DNA of 35,145 nt from Campylobacteraceae bacterium (lineage in GTDB: Bacteria > Campylobacterota > Campylobacteria > Campylobacterales > Campylobacteraceae), in NCBI GenBank assembly GCA_012519705.1, contig JAAYPR010000052.1:1-35145 (forward strand), given 5' to 3'. Under the pieces are notes generated by a model, which saw only the letters and a program-made list of their open reading frames with translations, did no database searches and was not told the DNA's origin. The translations under genes were made by a program, and so were the position numbers. This document shows, piece by piece, positions 7,915-16,383 of the stretch. Numbering within the stretch: the stretch's first letter is position 1; each line of letters begins with the position of its first letter.

Positions 7915-7955
7915 ATGGATTGCCACGCTGGACTTCGTCCATCTCGCAATGACGA
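7915..7955 (-). repeat. 41-nt palindromic repeat, copy 4
   Basis: The copy reads ATGGATTGCCACG, GCTGGACTTCGTCCA and TCGCAATGACGA. It is the inverse of copy 1 with one mismatch, so 7425-7955 is a segment flanked by long, nearly perfect inverted repeats. Confidence 0.8.
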
Positions 7956-8012
7956 TGGAAGCTGTTTTTTAATGAATTTAGCTTTAAATCACTCTAAAAT
8001 TTCAAAAACTAG

Positions 8013-8047
8013 ATTGCCACGTTTGCTACGCAAACTCGCAATGACGG
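8013..8047 (-). repeat. palindromic repeat, copy 5
   Basis: ATTGCCAC (8013-8020), the hairpin GTTTGC-TAC-GCAAAC and TCGCAATGACGG (8036-8047) make an inverted-orientation copy with a different stem from copies 1 and 4. A decayed sixth copy may lie at 8072-8098 (TTCTTATAATGACGA). Confidence 0.7.
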
Positions 8048-8142
8048 TGGAGAGTGGTCACTACAAGAAGCCAAAGACTTCTTATAATGACGATAGAAAT
8101 TGTTTTTATAAATTTACACAGTAAATTCTATAACAAAACCGC

Positions 8143-9075
8143 CTACACTAAAGATAAAATAAACTCCACAAACTCATCGCTATCATTTGGGCATTTGCAA
8201 ACTTCATACCATTTAAAATTATTTTCTTTTGCAACTTCTCTATACTCGATATCAAGCTCATAAATAGTCTCTGAGTTGTCGATACAAAACGAAAGTGGCA
8301 CAATAAGAGCTTTTTTAGAAACACATAGCGGAAGAGAGAAACTCAAATTTGGTCCAAGCCATTTAACAGGCCCTAAGCGAGACTGATAAGCAAGCTTTAC
8401 TTCCTTAAAGAAAATGCCCTCTTTTTCTAGCATTTTTGTTAAAATTTCCACATGCTCCTCTTTGTGTTTTTGATATAAATCGCCTTTTTTTATAGTGCTT
8501 TCAGGCATAGAGTGAGCTGAAAAGATAAGGCTTGTGTCTGAAATTTCATCTTCACTTAAGCCTTTTATCTTATCTTTGATTAAATTTAACTGCAAGTTGT
8601 TATACTTCTCATTTTTATAAAAAACATCTATAACTCTAACTTTTGCACTCATACCTAGGTTTTGATACTCTCTTTTTGCATCATCAACGCTTGATTTTAC
8701 TGTTGTGATTGAGTGGTGTGGATAGAGCGGTAAGAAAACTATCTCATCATAATTTTTATATTTATGTAGCACATCGCTTGCAAAAGGCGGGGTATATCTC
8801 ATGATGAAATCAACATCGTAGTCGGTTTTAGCTGAAATTTTATCTACCAAACTTTGAGTGATTTCGACTATGGGAGATTTATCTCCGATTTGTTTGTAGT
8901 TACTAGTAGCTGGTTTTACTCTTAAAGTTGTGATTATCTTTGCTACAAAGCTTCTTAGTTTTTCATTTTTTATGCCTAAGATATAGGGGTCATTGAACAT
9001 ATTATCCAAAAAAACTTTAACCTCATCAAGGTTGTTTGGTCCACCCATATTTAGTAAAATCAATGCTTTTTTCAT
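8143..9075 (-). CDS. hemH: ferrochelatase
   Basis: HemH inserts Fe2+ into a porphyrin, the iron-insertion step of haem synthesis, at the inner face of the membrane. The protein is 310 residues, the normal bacterial length. It starts with ALILLNMGGP, and the family's metal-site residues are present: His188 in FSAHSMPE and Glu269 in DNSETIYELD. The YQSRLGPVKWLGP segment (230-242) is also typical. The start is supported by GAAGGAAAAAAATG. The gene lies 27 nt behind the Gfo/Idh-type gene and is probably cotranscribed with it. Haem made here is the substrate of CcsBA, encoded 4 kb away. The repeat region begins about 95 bp past its 3' end. Confidence 0.95.
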   Translation of the reverse strand: MKKALILLNMGGPNNLDEVKVFLDNMFNDPYILGIKNEKLRSFVAKIITTLRVKPATSNYKQIGDKSPIVEITQSLVDKISAKTDYDVDFIMRYTPPFASDVLHKYKNYDEIVFLPLYPHHSITTVKSSVDDAKREYQNLGMSAKVRVIDVFYKNEKYNNLQLNLIKDKIKGLSEDEISDTSLIFSAHSMPESTIKKGDLYQKHKEEHVEILTKMLEKEGIFFKEVKLAYQSRLGPVKWLGPNLSFSLPLCVSKKALIVPLSFCIDNSETIYELDIEYREVAKENNFKWYEVCKCPNDSDEFVEFILSLV

Positions 9076-9102
9076 TTTTTTCCTTCTGTTTTCTTTTAAA
9101 TT

Positions 9103-10005
9103 TTAAAGCTTTAACGCTTCCCTTGCTTTAACAGCGTCTTCTATACTAGCAATCTCTTCAAACTCCCCTGTTTCACAAACTTTTGCAAAACATCTATGCT
9201 GATGCCTGATAGAAAAATCTTCACTATCAACTCTTAAATTTACCCTGCCGTTTTTTGTTATTTTATAGAGGTTAAAATCTACAAAGTCAGCCACATAAAC
9301 GCCGTTTTTAGCTGAAATTTCCATATATGCTCTCTCTTCTGGATAGAAGCTATTTGAGCAGATATTTACTAAAACTCCATTTTTTGTTTTAAGACTTGAG
9401 TGGATGATAGAGGGAGCATCGTCAGAGCACTGAATGCTATTTTTACTATTTTGAACTGTTTTTTTCATATCAAAACTAGAAATTTCTGTTTTTAAAAGAT
9501 ATCTAACTAAATCTATATCTTTTATAAGTAGATCATCCACTAAATTTAAACTCTCACTGTAAGGACAAGCTCTAATTATACTCATAGCATAAATTTGCTC
9601 TTCTTTTTCAAACTCTCTAAGAAGTGAAAAAGTAGCTGGGTTAAATCTCTGGCTAAACCCAACAGCAACCTTAACATTGCTTGTAGAAGTTGCATACTTC
9701 ATCTCTCTAACCTGCTCTAAACTCTCAGTACAAGGCGACTCTACGAAGATATTTTTAACATATCTCATAGATTTTAAGATAATCTCTTTATGAGTTTTTG
9801 GAGGAGTTGCTATGATAACAGCGTCTGGTTTTGAAGCAGAAAACATTGAGTCTATGTCGTTAAAAAACTCAAACCTCCCAAACTCCTCAAGGCTACTATC
9901 TTTGTCACACACCCCAACAAGTTCAAAATAGTCAGACCTTCTAAGCTCGCTTAGATGTTTTTTACCGTATTTTCCAAGTCCTATTATGGCGATTTTTTTC
10001 TTCAT
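9103..10005 (-). CDS. Gfo/Idh/MocA-type protein with altered active-site residues
   Basis: This 300-residue protein has an N-terminal Rossmann fold (IAIIGLGKYG, residues 5-14) and the layout of the Gfo/Idh/MocA oxidoreductases, which use NAD(P) to oxidise or reduce sugars and related compounds. Two hallmark residues are changed. The usual EKP lysine motif reads ESP (Glu89-Ser90-Pro91), and the usual HDID-type histidine reads KDID (Lys162-Asp163). The family's catalytic Lys and His are therefore both missing from their places, although a Lys stands where the His should be. The protein may be a non-catalytic dinucleotide-binding protein or use different chemistry. Substrate unknown. The start is supported by GAGGT seven nt upstream. 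It is the first gene of a probable two-gene unit with hemH and is divergent from alaS. Confidence 0.85.
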   Translation of the reverse strand: MKKKIAIIGLGKYGKKHLSELRRSDYFELVGVCDKDSSLEEFGRFEFFNDIDSMFSASKPDAVIIATPPKTHKEIILKSMRYVKNIFVESPCTESLEQVREMKYATSTSNVKVAVGFSQRFNPATFSLLREFEKEEQIYAMSIIRACPYSESLNLVDDLLIKDIDLVRYLLKTEISSFDMKKTVQNSKNSIQCSDDAPSIIHSSLKTKNGVLVNICSNSFYPEERAYMEISAKNGVYVADFVDFNLYKITKNGRVNLRVDSEDFSIRHQHRCFAKVCETGEFEEIASIEDAVKAREALKL

Positions 10006-10104
10006 TTATAACCTCGGCTTTTGATTAATCTTTTATTATATTATAAAAAAATAAATGCAAGATTTTAACTCCCGTTTTAAAAGCTAAAATTTAACAAATT
10101 TAGA

Positions 10105-10133
10105 TAAAATAATACCTATTTTATGAATAGGGA
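10105..10133 (+). promoter_or_regulatory. possible -10 and ribosome binding site of alaS
   Basis: TAAAAT at 10105-10110 within GATAAAATAAT resembles a -10 element, and AGGGA at 10129-10133 lies 8 nt before the ATG at 10142. The 136-bp divergent gap also serves the minus-strand Gfo/Idh gene. Confidence 0.4.
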
Positions 10134-10141
10134 ATTTTTAT

Positions 10142-12682
10142 ATGGATATTAGAGAAGAATTTTTAAATTTTTTTAAAAGTAAAGGTCATGAGGTGATGCC
10201 TAGCTCGCCTTTAGTGCCTGATGATGATACACTACTTTTTACAAACGCTGGAATGGTTCCTTTTAAAGATATTTTCACAGGAAAAGTTCCTCGCCCTACC
10301 CCGCCGGTAAGAACGAGTTGCCAAACATGTATAAGAGCTGGTGGAAAACACAACGATCTTGATAACGTAGGTTATACAGCAAGACACCATACATTTTTTG
10401 AAATGCTTGGAAACTTTAGCTTTGGCGACTACTTCAAAGAAGAGGCGATTTCTTATGCGTGGGAGTTTATAACAGAAGTCATAGCTCTACCAAAAGAGAA
10501 GCTTTATGTAACAGTTCACGAAAAAGATGATGAAGCTTATGAAATTTGGCAAAAACATATAGAAAAAGAGAGAATTTACAAATTTGATGACAAAGATAAC
10601 TTCTGGGCTATGGGAGATACTGGGCCGTGCGGACCTTGTAGTGAGATTTTCTACGACCAAGGCGAAGAGCATTTTAACTCACCAGAAGATAAGATGGGCG
10701 GAGATGGAGATAGGTTTTTAGAAATTTGGAACTTAGTTTTCATGCAGTTTGAAAGAAGTGCGGACGGCACTATGACCCCGCTTCCAAAGCCATCAATTGA
10801 TACTGGAATGGGGCTAGAGAGAGTCACAGCGATAAAAGAGGGAGTTCTTAGTAACTATGATAGCTCACTTTTTATGCCTATCATAAAAGAAGTGGAAAAA
10901 CTTGTTGGTAAAAAATATGAGTATAAAACAGGAGCAAGTTATAGAGTTATAAGCGATCATATCCGCTCAGTTACCTTTCTATTAGCACAGGGAACTAGCT
11001 TTGATAGAGAGGGTCGTGGGTATGTTCTAAGAAGGATTCTTAGACGTGCAGTTCGTCACGGATACTTGCTTGGCTTAAAAGAGCCGTTTATGTATAAGCT
11101 AGTAGATAAAGTCTCTGAACTTATGGGCTCACACTACGCTTATCTAAATGAAAAAAAAGAGTATGTAAAGGAGCTTATTAAGCTTGAAGAAGAGAGATTT
11201 TATACAACTATAGAGTCTGGAATAGAGCTGTTTAACGATGAGCTTAAAAATACAAAAGATGTCTTTAGCGGAGAAGTTGCATTTAAACTCTATGACACTT
11301 ACGGTTTCCCGCTTGATTTAACTGCTGATATGCTTAGAGAGCTTGATTTAAAAGTTGATGAAGAGAAATTTGATGCCTTGATGCAGGAGCAAAAAACCCG
11401 CTCTAAAGCTAGCTGGAAAGGAAGCGGAGATAAAGCAAAAGAAAGCGGCGACTTTAAACTTCTAATAGAGAAATTTGGTAAAAATGAGTTTATCGGATAT
11501 GACAACGTTTCTTCAAGCTCAAAAATTCTAGCTATTTTAGATGATGAGTTTAAACTAGTTGACGAGCTAAAAAGTGGCGAAAATGGCTGGATAATGCTAG
11601 ATAAGACTCCATTTTATGCACAAAGTGGAGGGCAGTGCTCTGACATAGGATTAATCAATAAAAGCGAAGTTTTAGATACTCAAAAATTCTTTGATTTAAA
11701 TTTATCAGAGGTAAAAGCAAAAGAGAGTTTTAAAGTAGGCGACATAGTAGAGTGCAAAATAGATAGCTCAAGAGAGATGATAAAGCGTCACCACAGTGCT
11801 ACTCACCTACTTCACGCAGCCTTAAGAGAGGTTTTAGGCTCTCATATAACTCAAGCTGGAAGTAGCGTTGAGCCTGATAAGTTAAGGTTTGACTTCACTC
11901 ATCCAAAAGCTCTATCTGGTGAAGAAATTTCAAAAATAGAGAGTTTAGTAAATAGAGAAATTTATCTTGCAAGAGAAGCAAAAACTGAGATTATGGACGT
12001 GGAAGAAGCTAAACAAAGTGGCGCTATGGCGTTGTTTGGCGAGAAATATGACGCAAAAGTTAGAGTTCTAAGCTTTGGAGAGTTTAGTAAAGAGCTTTGC
12101 GGTGGAACACACGTTAGAAACACAGCTGAAATTGGAGCGTTTATCATCCTAAAAGAAGGCGGTGTGAGTGCTGGGGTTAGAAGAATCGAGGCGATTTGTT
12201 CAAACGAAGTTGTTAAGTTTACAAATGAACTAAGACAAGAGCTTGGCTCTATAAATGAAGAGCTTAAATCAAACGACCCACTTCACGCAATACACAAACT
12301 AAAAGATGAGATAAAAACTCTAAAACAAGAGCTAAAAAACGCATCTAGTGCCAAAGCGTTAGAAATTTCAAAAATTGGCGATGTTGCGGTAGTGGTAAGT
12401 GAGTTTGACGGCGATATAAAAACAAAGATTGACGAAGTTAAAAACTCATATGAAAAAGCAGTTATCCTACTAGCAAATGTTAAAGATGACAAAGTTAGCC
12501 TTGCAGCTGGAGTTAAAAACGCTACCATAAAAGCTGGGGATTTGGTTAAGCAAGTTGCAGCCATTGTAGGTGGCGGAGGTGGTGGAAGAGATGACTTTGC
12601 CACAGCTGGCGGGAAAGATGCTAGCAAGCTAGAAGAGGCTCTAAGCTTTGCAACCAGCTATATCAAGGAAAAGCTATCTTGA
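10142..12682 (+). CDS. alaS: alanine--tRNA ligase
   Basis: AlaRS charges tRNA-Ala in the cytoplasm and clears mischarged Ser and Gly. The 846 residues show the family order: class II catalytic core from residue 1 ([13 protein letters not shown], then [13 protein letters not shown]), tRNA-recognition region, editing domain with the zinc motifs HHSATH (His550, His551, His555) and CGGTH (Cys653, His657), and a C-terminal C-Ala domain with the glycine-rich [15 protein letters not shown] near the end. Length is near the bacterial norm of 870-880. The start is supported by AGGGA eight nt upstream. Its stop codon overlaps the TTG start of the next gene (TTGA), which begins a run of overlapping genes through pbp1A, so alaS probably heads an operon. 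Confidence 0.97.
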   Translation: MDIREEFLNFFKSKGHEVMPSSPLVPDDDTLLFTNAGMVPFKDIFTGKVPRPTPPVRTSCQTCIRAGGKHNDLDNVGYTARHHTFFEMLGNFSFGDYFKEEAISYAWEFITEVIALPKEKLYVTVHEKDDEAYEIWQKHIEKERIYKFDDKDNFWAMGDTGPCGPCSEIFYDQGEEHFNSPEDKMGGDGDRFLEIWNLVFMQFERSADGTMTPLPKPSIDTGMGLERVTAIKEGVLSNYDSSLFMPIIKEVEKLVGKKYEYKTGASYRVISDHIRSVTFLLAQGTSFDREGRGYVLRRILRRAVRHGYLLGLKEPFMYKLVDKVSELMGSHYAYLNEKKEYVKELIKLEEERFYTTIESGIELFNDELKNTKDVFSGEVAFKLYDTYGFPLDLTADMLRELDLKVDEEKFDALMQEQKTRSKASWKGSGDKAKESGDFKLLIEKFGKNEFIGYDNVSSSSKILAILDDEFKLVDELKSGENGWIMLDKTPFYAQSGGQCSDIGLINKSEVLDTQKFFDLNLSEVKAKESFKVGDIVECKIDSSREMIKRHHSATHLLHAALREVLGSHITQAGSSVEPDKLRFDFTHPKALSGEEISKIESLVNREIYLAREAKTEIMDVEEAKQSGAMALFGEKYDAKVRVLSFGEFSKELCGGTHVRNTAEIGAFIILKEGGVSAGVRRIEAICSNEVVKFTNELRQELGSINEELKSNDPLHAIHKLKDEIKTLKQELKNASSAKALEISKIGDVAVVVSEFDGDIKTKIDEVKNSYEKAVILLANVKDDKVSLAAGVKNATIKAGDLVKQVAAIVGGGGGGRDDFATAGGKDASKLEEALSFATSYIKEKLS

Positions 12683-13173
12683 GTTATGAGATAGACAGCT
12701 CTTTTGCAAGAGTGGAGCATATTTTACCCCTGCTTCATATAATATCAGCTATTTTTATCATCTCTAGTCAAGTGGTGCTTATCTGCTTGACTAGGTTTTT
12801 TACATTTTATGTTGATAAAAACTATGGCGAGCTTTTTAAACAGATAAAAAGAATAGTAGTTGTGATTTTGACTCTTCTACTTTTGTTAGTTCTTACGGGG
12901 TTTTTGCTCTCAAATGGGGATGATTTTAAATACTCAGACCCGATGATGCAAAGCGTTATACATACCAAATACGCTATATCTATTTTGATTTTTTGTAATT
13001 TTGGATATGTGCTATACCGCTTCTCATTAGCAAAAAAAGCGTGCAAAGATGCAAATTTAGAAGAGATGAAAGAGCATCTAATCATAGCGATAAATTATTT
13101 TGTAGTTTTGGATATTTTTATACTTTTAATAAGTGTTTATTTAGGTGTAGTTATGGCGGAGTTTAGATGGTAA
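12679..13173 (+). CDS. four-helix membrane protein, possibly CopD/HemJ-like
   Basis: This is a 164-residue inner-membrane protein with four predicted helices (about 13-37, 58-77, 94-112, 136-158). The start is TTG at 12679, overlapping the alaS stop as TTGA and preceded by AAGGA at 12665-12669; no ATG in this frame fits. Conserved-looking polar residues sit in helices: His14 and His20 in helix 1 (HILPLLHII) and H-T-K at the start of helix 3. A histidine in helix 1 plus an HxK in helix 3 recalls the CopD/DUF2269/HemJ group of small four-helix proteins, some of which bind haem or copper. This resemblance is weak and from memory. The gene is wedged between alaS and maf, which I recall as adjacent in C. 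jejuni, so it may be a lineage-specific insertion. Function unknown. Confidence 0.8.
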   Translation: MSYEIDSSFARVEHILPLLHIISAIFIISSQVVLICLTRFFTFYVDKNYGELFKQIKRIVVVILTLLLLLVLTGFLLSNGDDFKYSDPMMQSVIHTKYAISILIFCNFGYVLYRFSLAKKACKDANLEEMKEHLIIAINYFVVLDIFILLISVYLGVVMAEFRW

Positions 13174-13721
13174 ATTTAGCTTCAAACTCAGTTACAAGAG
13201 CAAAAATTTTAAAAACCGCTGGGATAGAGTTTACTCAAATTCCTTTTGACTATGATGAGAGTTTGGTTAAAAAAACAAACCCTCTAACTTACGCTTATGA
13301 GATAGTTAGTTTAAAACACAAGCAGTTTAAAGCCGTTCATAAAGAGCTTTCAAATTTACTTTTTGCTGATAGCTCTGTTGTGGTAAATGGTGAAATTTTT
13401 GGCAAAGCAAAAGATGACGATGAAGCTTACAAAATGCTTTTAGCTCAAAGTGGAGCTAAATCAAGCGTTGTAACGGCGATGATTTTTGAGACGGATAAAT
13501 TTCTACTTTCAAATTTAAGCATAACAACTTATGAGTTTAGCGAATTTGAGACAAAAGATTTGGAAAATTACATTAAAAACAAAGAGTATGTTGGCAAAGC
13601 TGGAGCGATGATGATAGAAGGGTTTAATAAAAAATATATCAAAAGCCAAATTGGAAACACTAGCACGGCTATGGGGTTAAATTTGGAAGTTTTAAAGGGT
13701 TATTTATGTTTATTAGGATGA
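13167..13721 (+). CDS. maf: Maf-like nucleotide pyrophosphatase
   Basis: Maf proteins hydrolyse canonical or modified nucleoside triphosphates to monophosphates (house-cleaning of the nucleotide pool). The 184 residues follow the family plan but with the loose motifs typical of Campylobacter: [13 protein letters not shown] for the usual SxSPRR loop, FADSSVVV with Asp68 in place of AADTxV, and GKAGAMMIEG for KAGAYGIQG. The ATG at 13167 overlaps the previous gene by 7 nt (ATGGTAA), and the 3' end overlaps pbp1A by 16 nt, so translation is probably coupled across all three. Substrate preference cannot be read from the sequence. The drift from the classical motifs makes the dTTP/UTP-type assignment uncertain. 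Confidence 0.88.
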   Translation: MVNLASNSVTRAKILKTAGIEFTQIPFDYDESLVKKTNPLTYAYEIVSLKHKQFKAVHKELSNLLFADSSVVVNGEIFGKAKDDDEAYKMLLAQSGAKSSVVTAMIFETDKFLLSNLSITTYEFSEFETKDLENYIKNKEYVGKAGAMMIEGFNKKYIKSQIGNTSTAMGLNLEVLKGYLCLLG

Positions 13722-15646
13722 TTTTTAGTTTTTTTATTATGTGCGTTTTTGCAGCTGGCGGGATATTTATGCACTTTTATACTGAAGTTAAGTATGATAT
13801 GGATGCGATTATCAACTACTATCCACGCCTTACAACTCAAATTTACGATAGAAACGGCGACTTAATAGCTAATGTTTTTGATGAAGAAAACAGAGTTTAT
13901 GTTAGATATGAAGATATCCCAGGGCGTGTAATAGAGGCTTTAGTTGCCATAGAAGATACAAACTTCTTTGAGCATGAGGGGATAAACGTTGAGGCAATTA
14001 TCAGAGCTTTGATAAAAGATATCCAAGCTGGTGGATTTGTGCAAGGTGCATCAACCCTAACCCAGCAGCTTATAAAAAACATAGTTCTAACAAGTGAGAA
14101 AAAGATAGATAGAAAGATAAAAGAGGTAATCCTAGCTCTAAAGCTTGAAAACGAGCTTACAAAAGAGGAAATACTGGAACGATACCTAAATGAAGTCTAT
14201 TTTGGACATGGATATTACGGTATAAGAACTGCGTCACTTGGCTACTTTAGAAAAGAGCTTGATGAGCTAACCCTAAAAGAGATGGCTATATTAGTTGGAC
14301 TTCCAAAAGCTCCAAGTAGTTATGACCCAACAAGACATATGGATTTATCACTATCTCGTGCAAACAGAGTAGTTGAGAGGATGTATGAGATAGGCTGGCT
14401 TGGAAAAACTGAGTATGAACTAGCTCTAAGAGAAGAGCCAACTGTATATGATGATAGCTTAACTCAAAACAAAGCTCCTTATGTAGTGGATGAGGTTGTT
14501 AAAGAGGCTTCAAGGTTTCTACCAGAGTTTAAAACAAGTGGGTATAAAATTTATACAAGTGTGGATTTATCAGTTCAAAACATGGCACAAGAGGCTCTTA
14601 TTTGGGGGCATAATGAAATTTTAAAAAGAAACAAAGATGCAAACGCTTCAAACCTAAACGGAGCTATAACTGTCACAAATCCTATAACTGGAGATATTTT
14701 AGCTATGGTTGGGGGAGTTAACTATCAGGAGAGCAACTTTAACCGTGCAACTCAGAGCACCAGACAGACAGGATCTAGCTTTAAGCCTTTTATATTCCAG
14801 CTTGGTCTTGACTCAGGGCTTTCACCTGCAAGTGAAATTCCAGATATCCCAAGAACTTTTGATGATGGGACAACTGTTTGGACGCCTAAAAACTACTCAA
14901 ACAACTATGATGGCTATATCTCTATGAGAACAGCATTAGAGAAATCAAGAAACCTAGCAACTGTAAATTTAATGTACTCTTTAGGTATGAAAAATGTCGT
15001 TGATGAACTTAGAAGTATAGGGTTTAGAAATATGCCTTATGCTCTATCAGTCTCACTTGGAAGTTATGGAATTTCCCCGCTTGAGTACTCAAGGTTTTAC
15101 TCCATCTTCCCAGGTGGTGGGGTTGCTACAACACCTAAGTTTATAGTTAGAGCTGAGAGCTTTGCTGGGGCAAAAACTCTATTTGAAGCTGAAAAAGTAG
15201 AAGCTACAAAGCCAGAACAAGCTTATCTTATGGTTGATATGATGAAAGGTGTTGTGGCAAAAGGAACTGGTAGAAGTGCTAGAGTTGATGGTATCGAAGT
15301 AGCTGGAAAAACTGGAACTTCAAACAACAACATTGATGCTTGGTTTTGTGGATATACGCCTGAACTTTTAGTTATGGTCTGGTATGGAAATGATGACTAT
15401 ACTCCGATGAGAAACGTTGAAGTTGGGGGAAGAAGCTCAGCTCCTGTGTTTAAGAAATTTATGGATGATTATTTAGTAGCTTTCCCTGAGACAAAAAGAG
15501 TATTTGACGTCCCAGAGGGAGTTTATCACCGCATTTTTAGAGGACAAGAAGAGCTATATACTAAAACCTCACCTCTTCCATACCAAGAGACTCTTCCAAG
15601 AGATTTAAGATATGACGAGGGAACTGGTGGTTCGCTTCTTTTCTAA
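13706..15646 (+). CDS. pbpA: bifunctional penicillin-binding protein 1A (class A PBP)
   Basis: This enzyme polymerises glycan strands and cross-links peptides in the periplasm, anchored by an N-terminal helix (about 5-24). The 646 residues contain a GT51 glycosyltransferase domain with EDTNFFEHEG (catalytic Glu83) and GASTLTQQL (114-122), then a transpeptidase domain with SSFK (Ser357-Lys360), SRN (414-416) and KTGT (535-538). All active-site motifs are intact. The start at 13706 overlaps maf by 16 nt and has AAAGGG a few bases upstream; Met5 is a less likely start. Homologues in Campylobacter are called pbpA; in E. coli the matching enzyme is mrcA. A hairpin with T run lies about 140 nt downstream. 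Confidence 0.95.
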   Translation: MFIRMIFSFFIMCVFAAGGIFMHFYTEVKYDMDAIINYYPRLTTQIYDRNGDLIANVFDEENRVYVRYEDIPGRVIEALVAIEDTNFFEHEGINVEAIIRALIKDIQAGGFVQGASTLTQQLIKNIVLTSEKKIDRKIKEVILALKLENELTKEEILERYLNEVYFGHGYYGIRTASLGYFRKELDELTLKEMAILVGLPKAPSSYDPTRHMDLSLSRANRVVERMYEIGWLGKTEYELALREEPTVYDDSLTQNKAPYVVDEVVKEASRFLPEFKTSGYKIYTSVDLSVQNMAQEALIWGHNEILKRNKDANASNLNGAITVTNPITGDILAMVGGVNYQESNFNRATQSTRQTGSSFKPFIFQLGLDSGLSPASEIPDIPRTFDDGTTVWTPKNYSNNYDGYISMRTALEKSRNLATVNLMYSLGMKNVVDELRSIGFRNMPYALSVSLGSYGISPLEYSRFYSIFPGGGVATTPKFIVRAESFAGAKTLFEAEKVEATKPEQAYLMVDMMKGVVAKGTGRSARVDGIEVAGKTGTSNNNIDAWFCGYTPELLVMVWYGNDDYTPMRNVEVGGRSSAPVFKKFMDDYLVAFPETKRVFDVPEGVYHRIFRGQEELYTKTSPLPYQETLPRDLRYDEGTGGSLLF

Positions 15647-15650
15647 AAGG

Positions 15651-15806
15651 AATTTGAGCCATAAATTTGAGCCAAATTTATATAAATATCAATACTTTGT
15701 AGTGATTTAAAAATAACTCTTTAGTTTTGGTTTATTAGAAATAAAAGAGATAGAAATAATAAATAAATTTAGAAGAAATTATTAGAAGAATTTGAGCCAA
15801 ATTTAT
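15651..15806. repeat. direct copies of an AATTTGAGCC motif between convergent genes
   Basis: AATTTGAGCC occurs at 15651-15660, 15664-15673 and 15789-15798. The longer AATTTGAGCCAAATTTAT is identical at 15664-15681 and 15789-15806. The last copy is the left arm of the terminator hairpin. The 105-bp AT-rich stretch between copies contains no gene. Confidence 0.6.
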
Positions 15807-15828
15807 GGCTCAAATTTTATATTTTTTT
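15789..15828 (+). terminator. terminator of the alaS-pbp1A operon
   Basis: AATTTGAGCC (15789-15798) and GGCTCAAATT (15807-15816) form a perfect 10-bp stem with an 8-nt loop, followed on the plus strand by TTTATATTTTTTT. The T run lies inside the 3' end of the convergent hydro-lyase gene. On the minus strand the stem directly follows that gene's stop but lacks a T run. Confidence 0.7.
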
Positions 15829-16374
15829 GTAAGGTGCTTGACCTACTTCATAAAAGTCATTTCCTTCACAGTCAATCGCAACTATCGCTGGGAAATCTAC
15901 AACTTCAATTTTTGCTAACGCTTCAGGTCCAAGTTCAGGATAAGCTAAAACTTCATAACTTTTAATGCTCTGACTTATCAACGCCCCAGTTCCGCCGATT
16001 GCCACCATATAAACAGCACAGTTTTTCTTCATACTCTCAACAACTTCTTTACTTCTATAGCCTTTACCTATCATGCCACTAACGCCGATATCAAGCATAG
16101 TTGGAGTGTATTTATCCATCCTGCCACTTGTTGTTGGCCCAGCTGAGCCGATAGCATATCCTGGAAGTGCTGGAGCTGGCCCTACATAGTAAATCACTTG
16201 GTTTTTAAACTCCATCGGAAGCTCTTCGCCTCTTGCCAAAGTTTCAGTTAAAGCTTTATGAGCTGCGTCTCTTGCGGTTATTAAAGTTCCAGTTATTAGC
16301 ACGTTATCCCCTGCTTTTAGGGACTTTACAACATCTTTATCAAAAGGTGCGGTTATTCTTTTAACTTCTGACAT
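15817..16374 (-). CDS. class I fumarate hydratase (Fe-S hydro-lyase), beta subunit
   Basis: This is the C-terminal-domain subunit of a two-subunit [4Fe-4S] hydro-lyase that interconverts fumarate and L-malate, or dehydrates tartrate in TtdB relatives. The 185 residues carry the family stretches TGTLITARDAAH (28-39), GPTTSGRMD (about 80-88) and GGTGAL. It is encoded 9 nt downstream of the alpha subunit with TAAGGAG before the ATG, so both are made together. The closely linked dcuB (C4-dicarboxylate antiporter) favours fumarase over tartrate dehydratase, but the two cannot be separated by sequence reading. Cytoplasmic. An oxygen-sensitive fumarase fits a microaerophilic or anaerobic organism. 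Confidence 0.9.
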   Translation of the reverse strand: MSEVKRITAPFDKDVVKSLKAGDNVLITGTLITARDAAHKALTETLARGEELPMEFKNQVIYYVGPAPALPGYAIGSAGPTTSGRMDKYTPTMLDIGVSGMIGKGYRSKEVVESMKKNCAVYMVAIGGTGALISQSIKSYEVLAYPELGPEALAKIEVVDFPAIVAIDCEGNDFYEVGQAPYKKI

Positions 16375-16383
16375 CTTATCTCC

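Larger units (their letters stand above)
7770..7955. repeat. MITE-like unit B bounded by inverted repeats
   Basis: The unit begins TTTATCTACCAAC and TCGTCATTGCGA (7784-7795) and ends TCGCAATGACGA (7944-7955). Repeat islands lie at 7784-7815 (copy 3) and 7915-7955 (copy 4). The 99-nt AT-rich core contains TCAAGTAGAAA, comparable to TCAAAGTAGAAA in unit A at 7572-7583, which supports common descent of the two units. It encodes nothing. Confidence 0.65.
7393..8142. other. 750-bp gene-free region filled by dispersed palindromic repeats
   Basis: No real gene is seen between the HdeD-like gene and hemH. The DNA alternates AT-rich stretches with five short islands that are richer in G+C, built on TCGTCATTGCGA and GGCAATCCAT in both orientations. 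Short open frames here translate the repeats and do not resemble proteins. No transposase, tRNA or attachment site was found. The individual repeats are listed separately. Confidence 0.75.

Noticed and set aside
7425-8047. Possible CRISPR array
   Set aside because: The repeats are in mixed orientations, have irregular spacing of 35 to 150 nt and variable interiors, and no cas genes are near.
7915-8263. Two 69-codon open frames (7915-8124 and 8054-8263)
   Set aside because: They translate the palindromic repeats, overlap each other or the 3' end of hemH, and have no convincing ribosome binding site. The product beginning MDCHAGLRPS is a typical artefact of this repeat type.
12283-12627. 114-codon antisense frame within alaS
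   Set aside because: It lies wholly inside the conserved C-terminal part of alaS and has the biased composition of a shadow frame.
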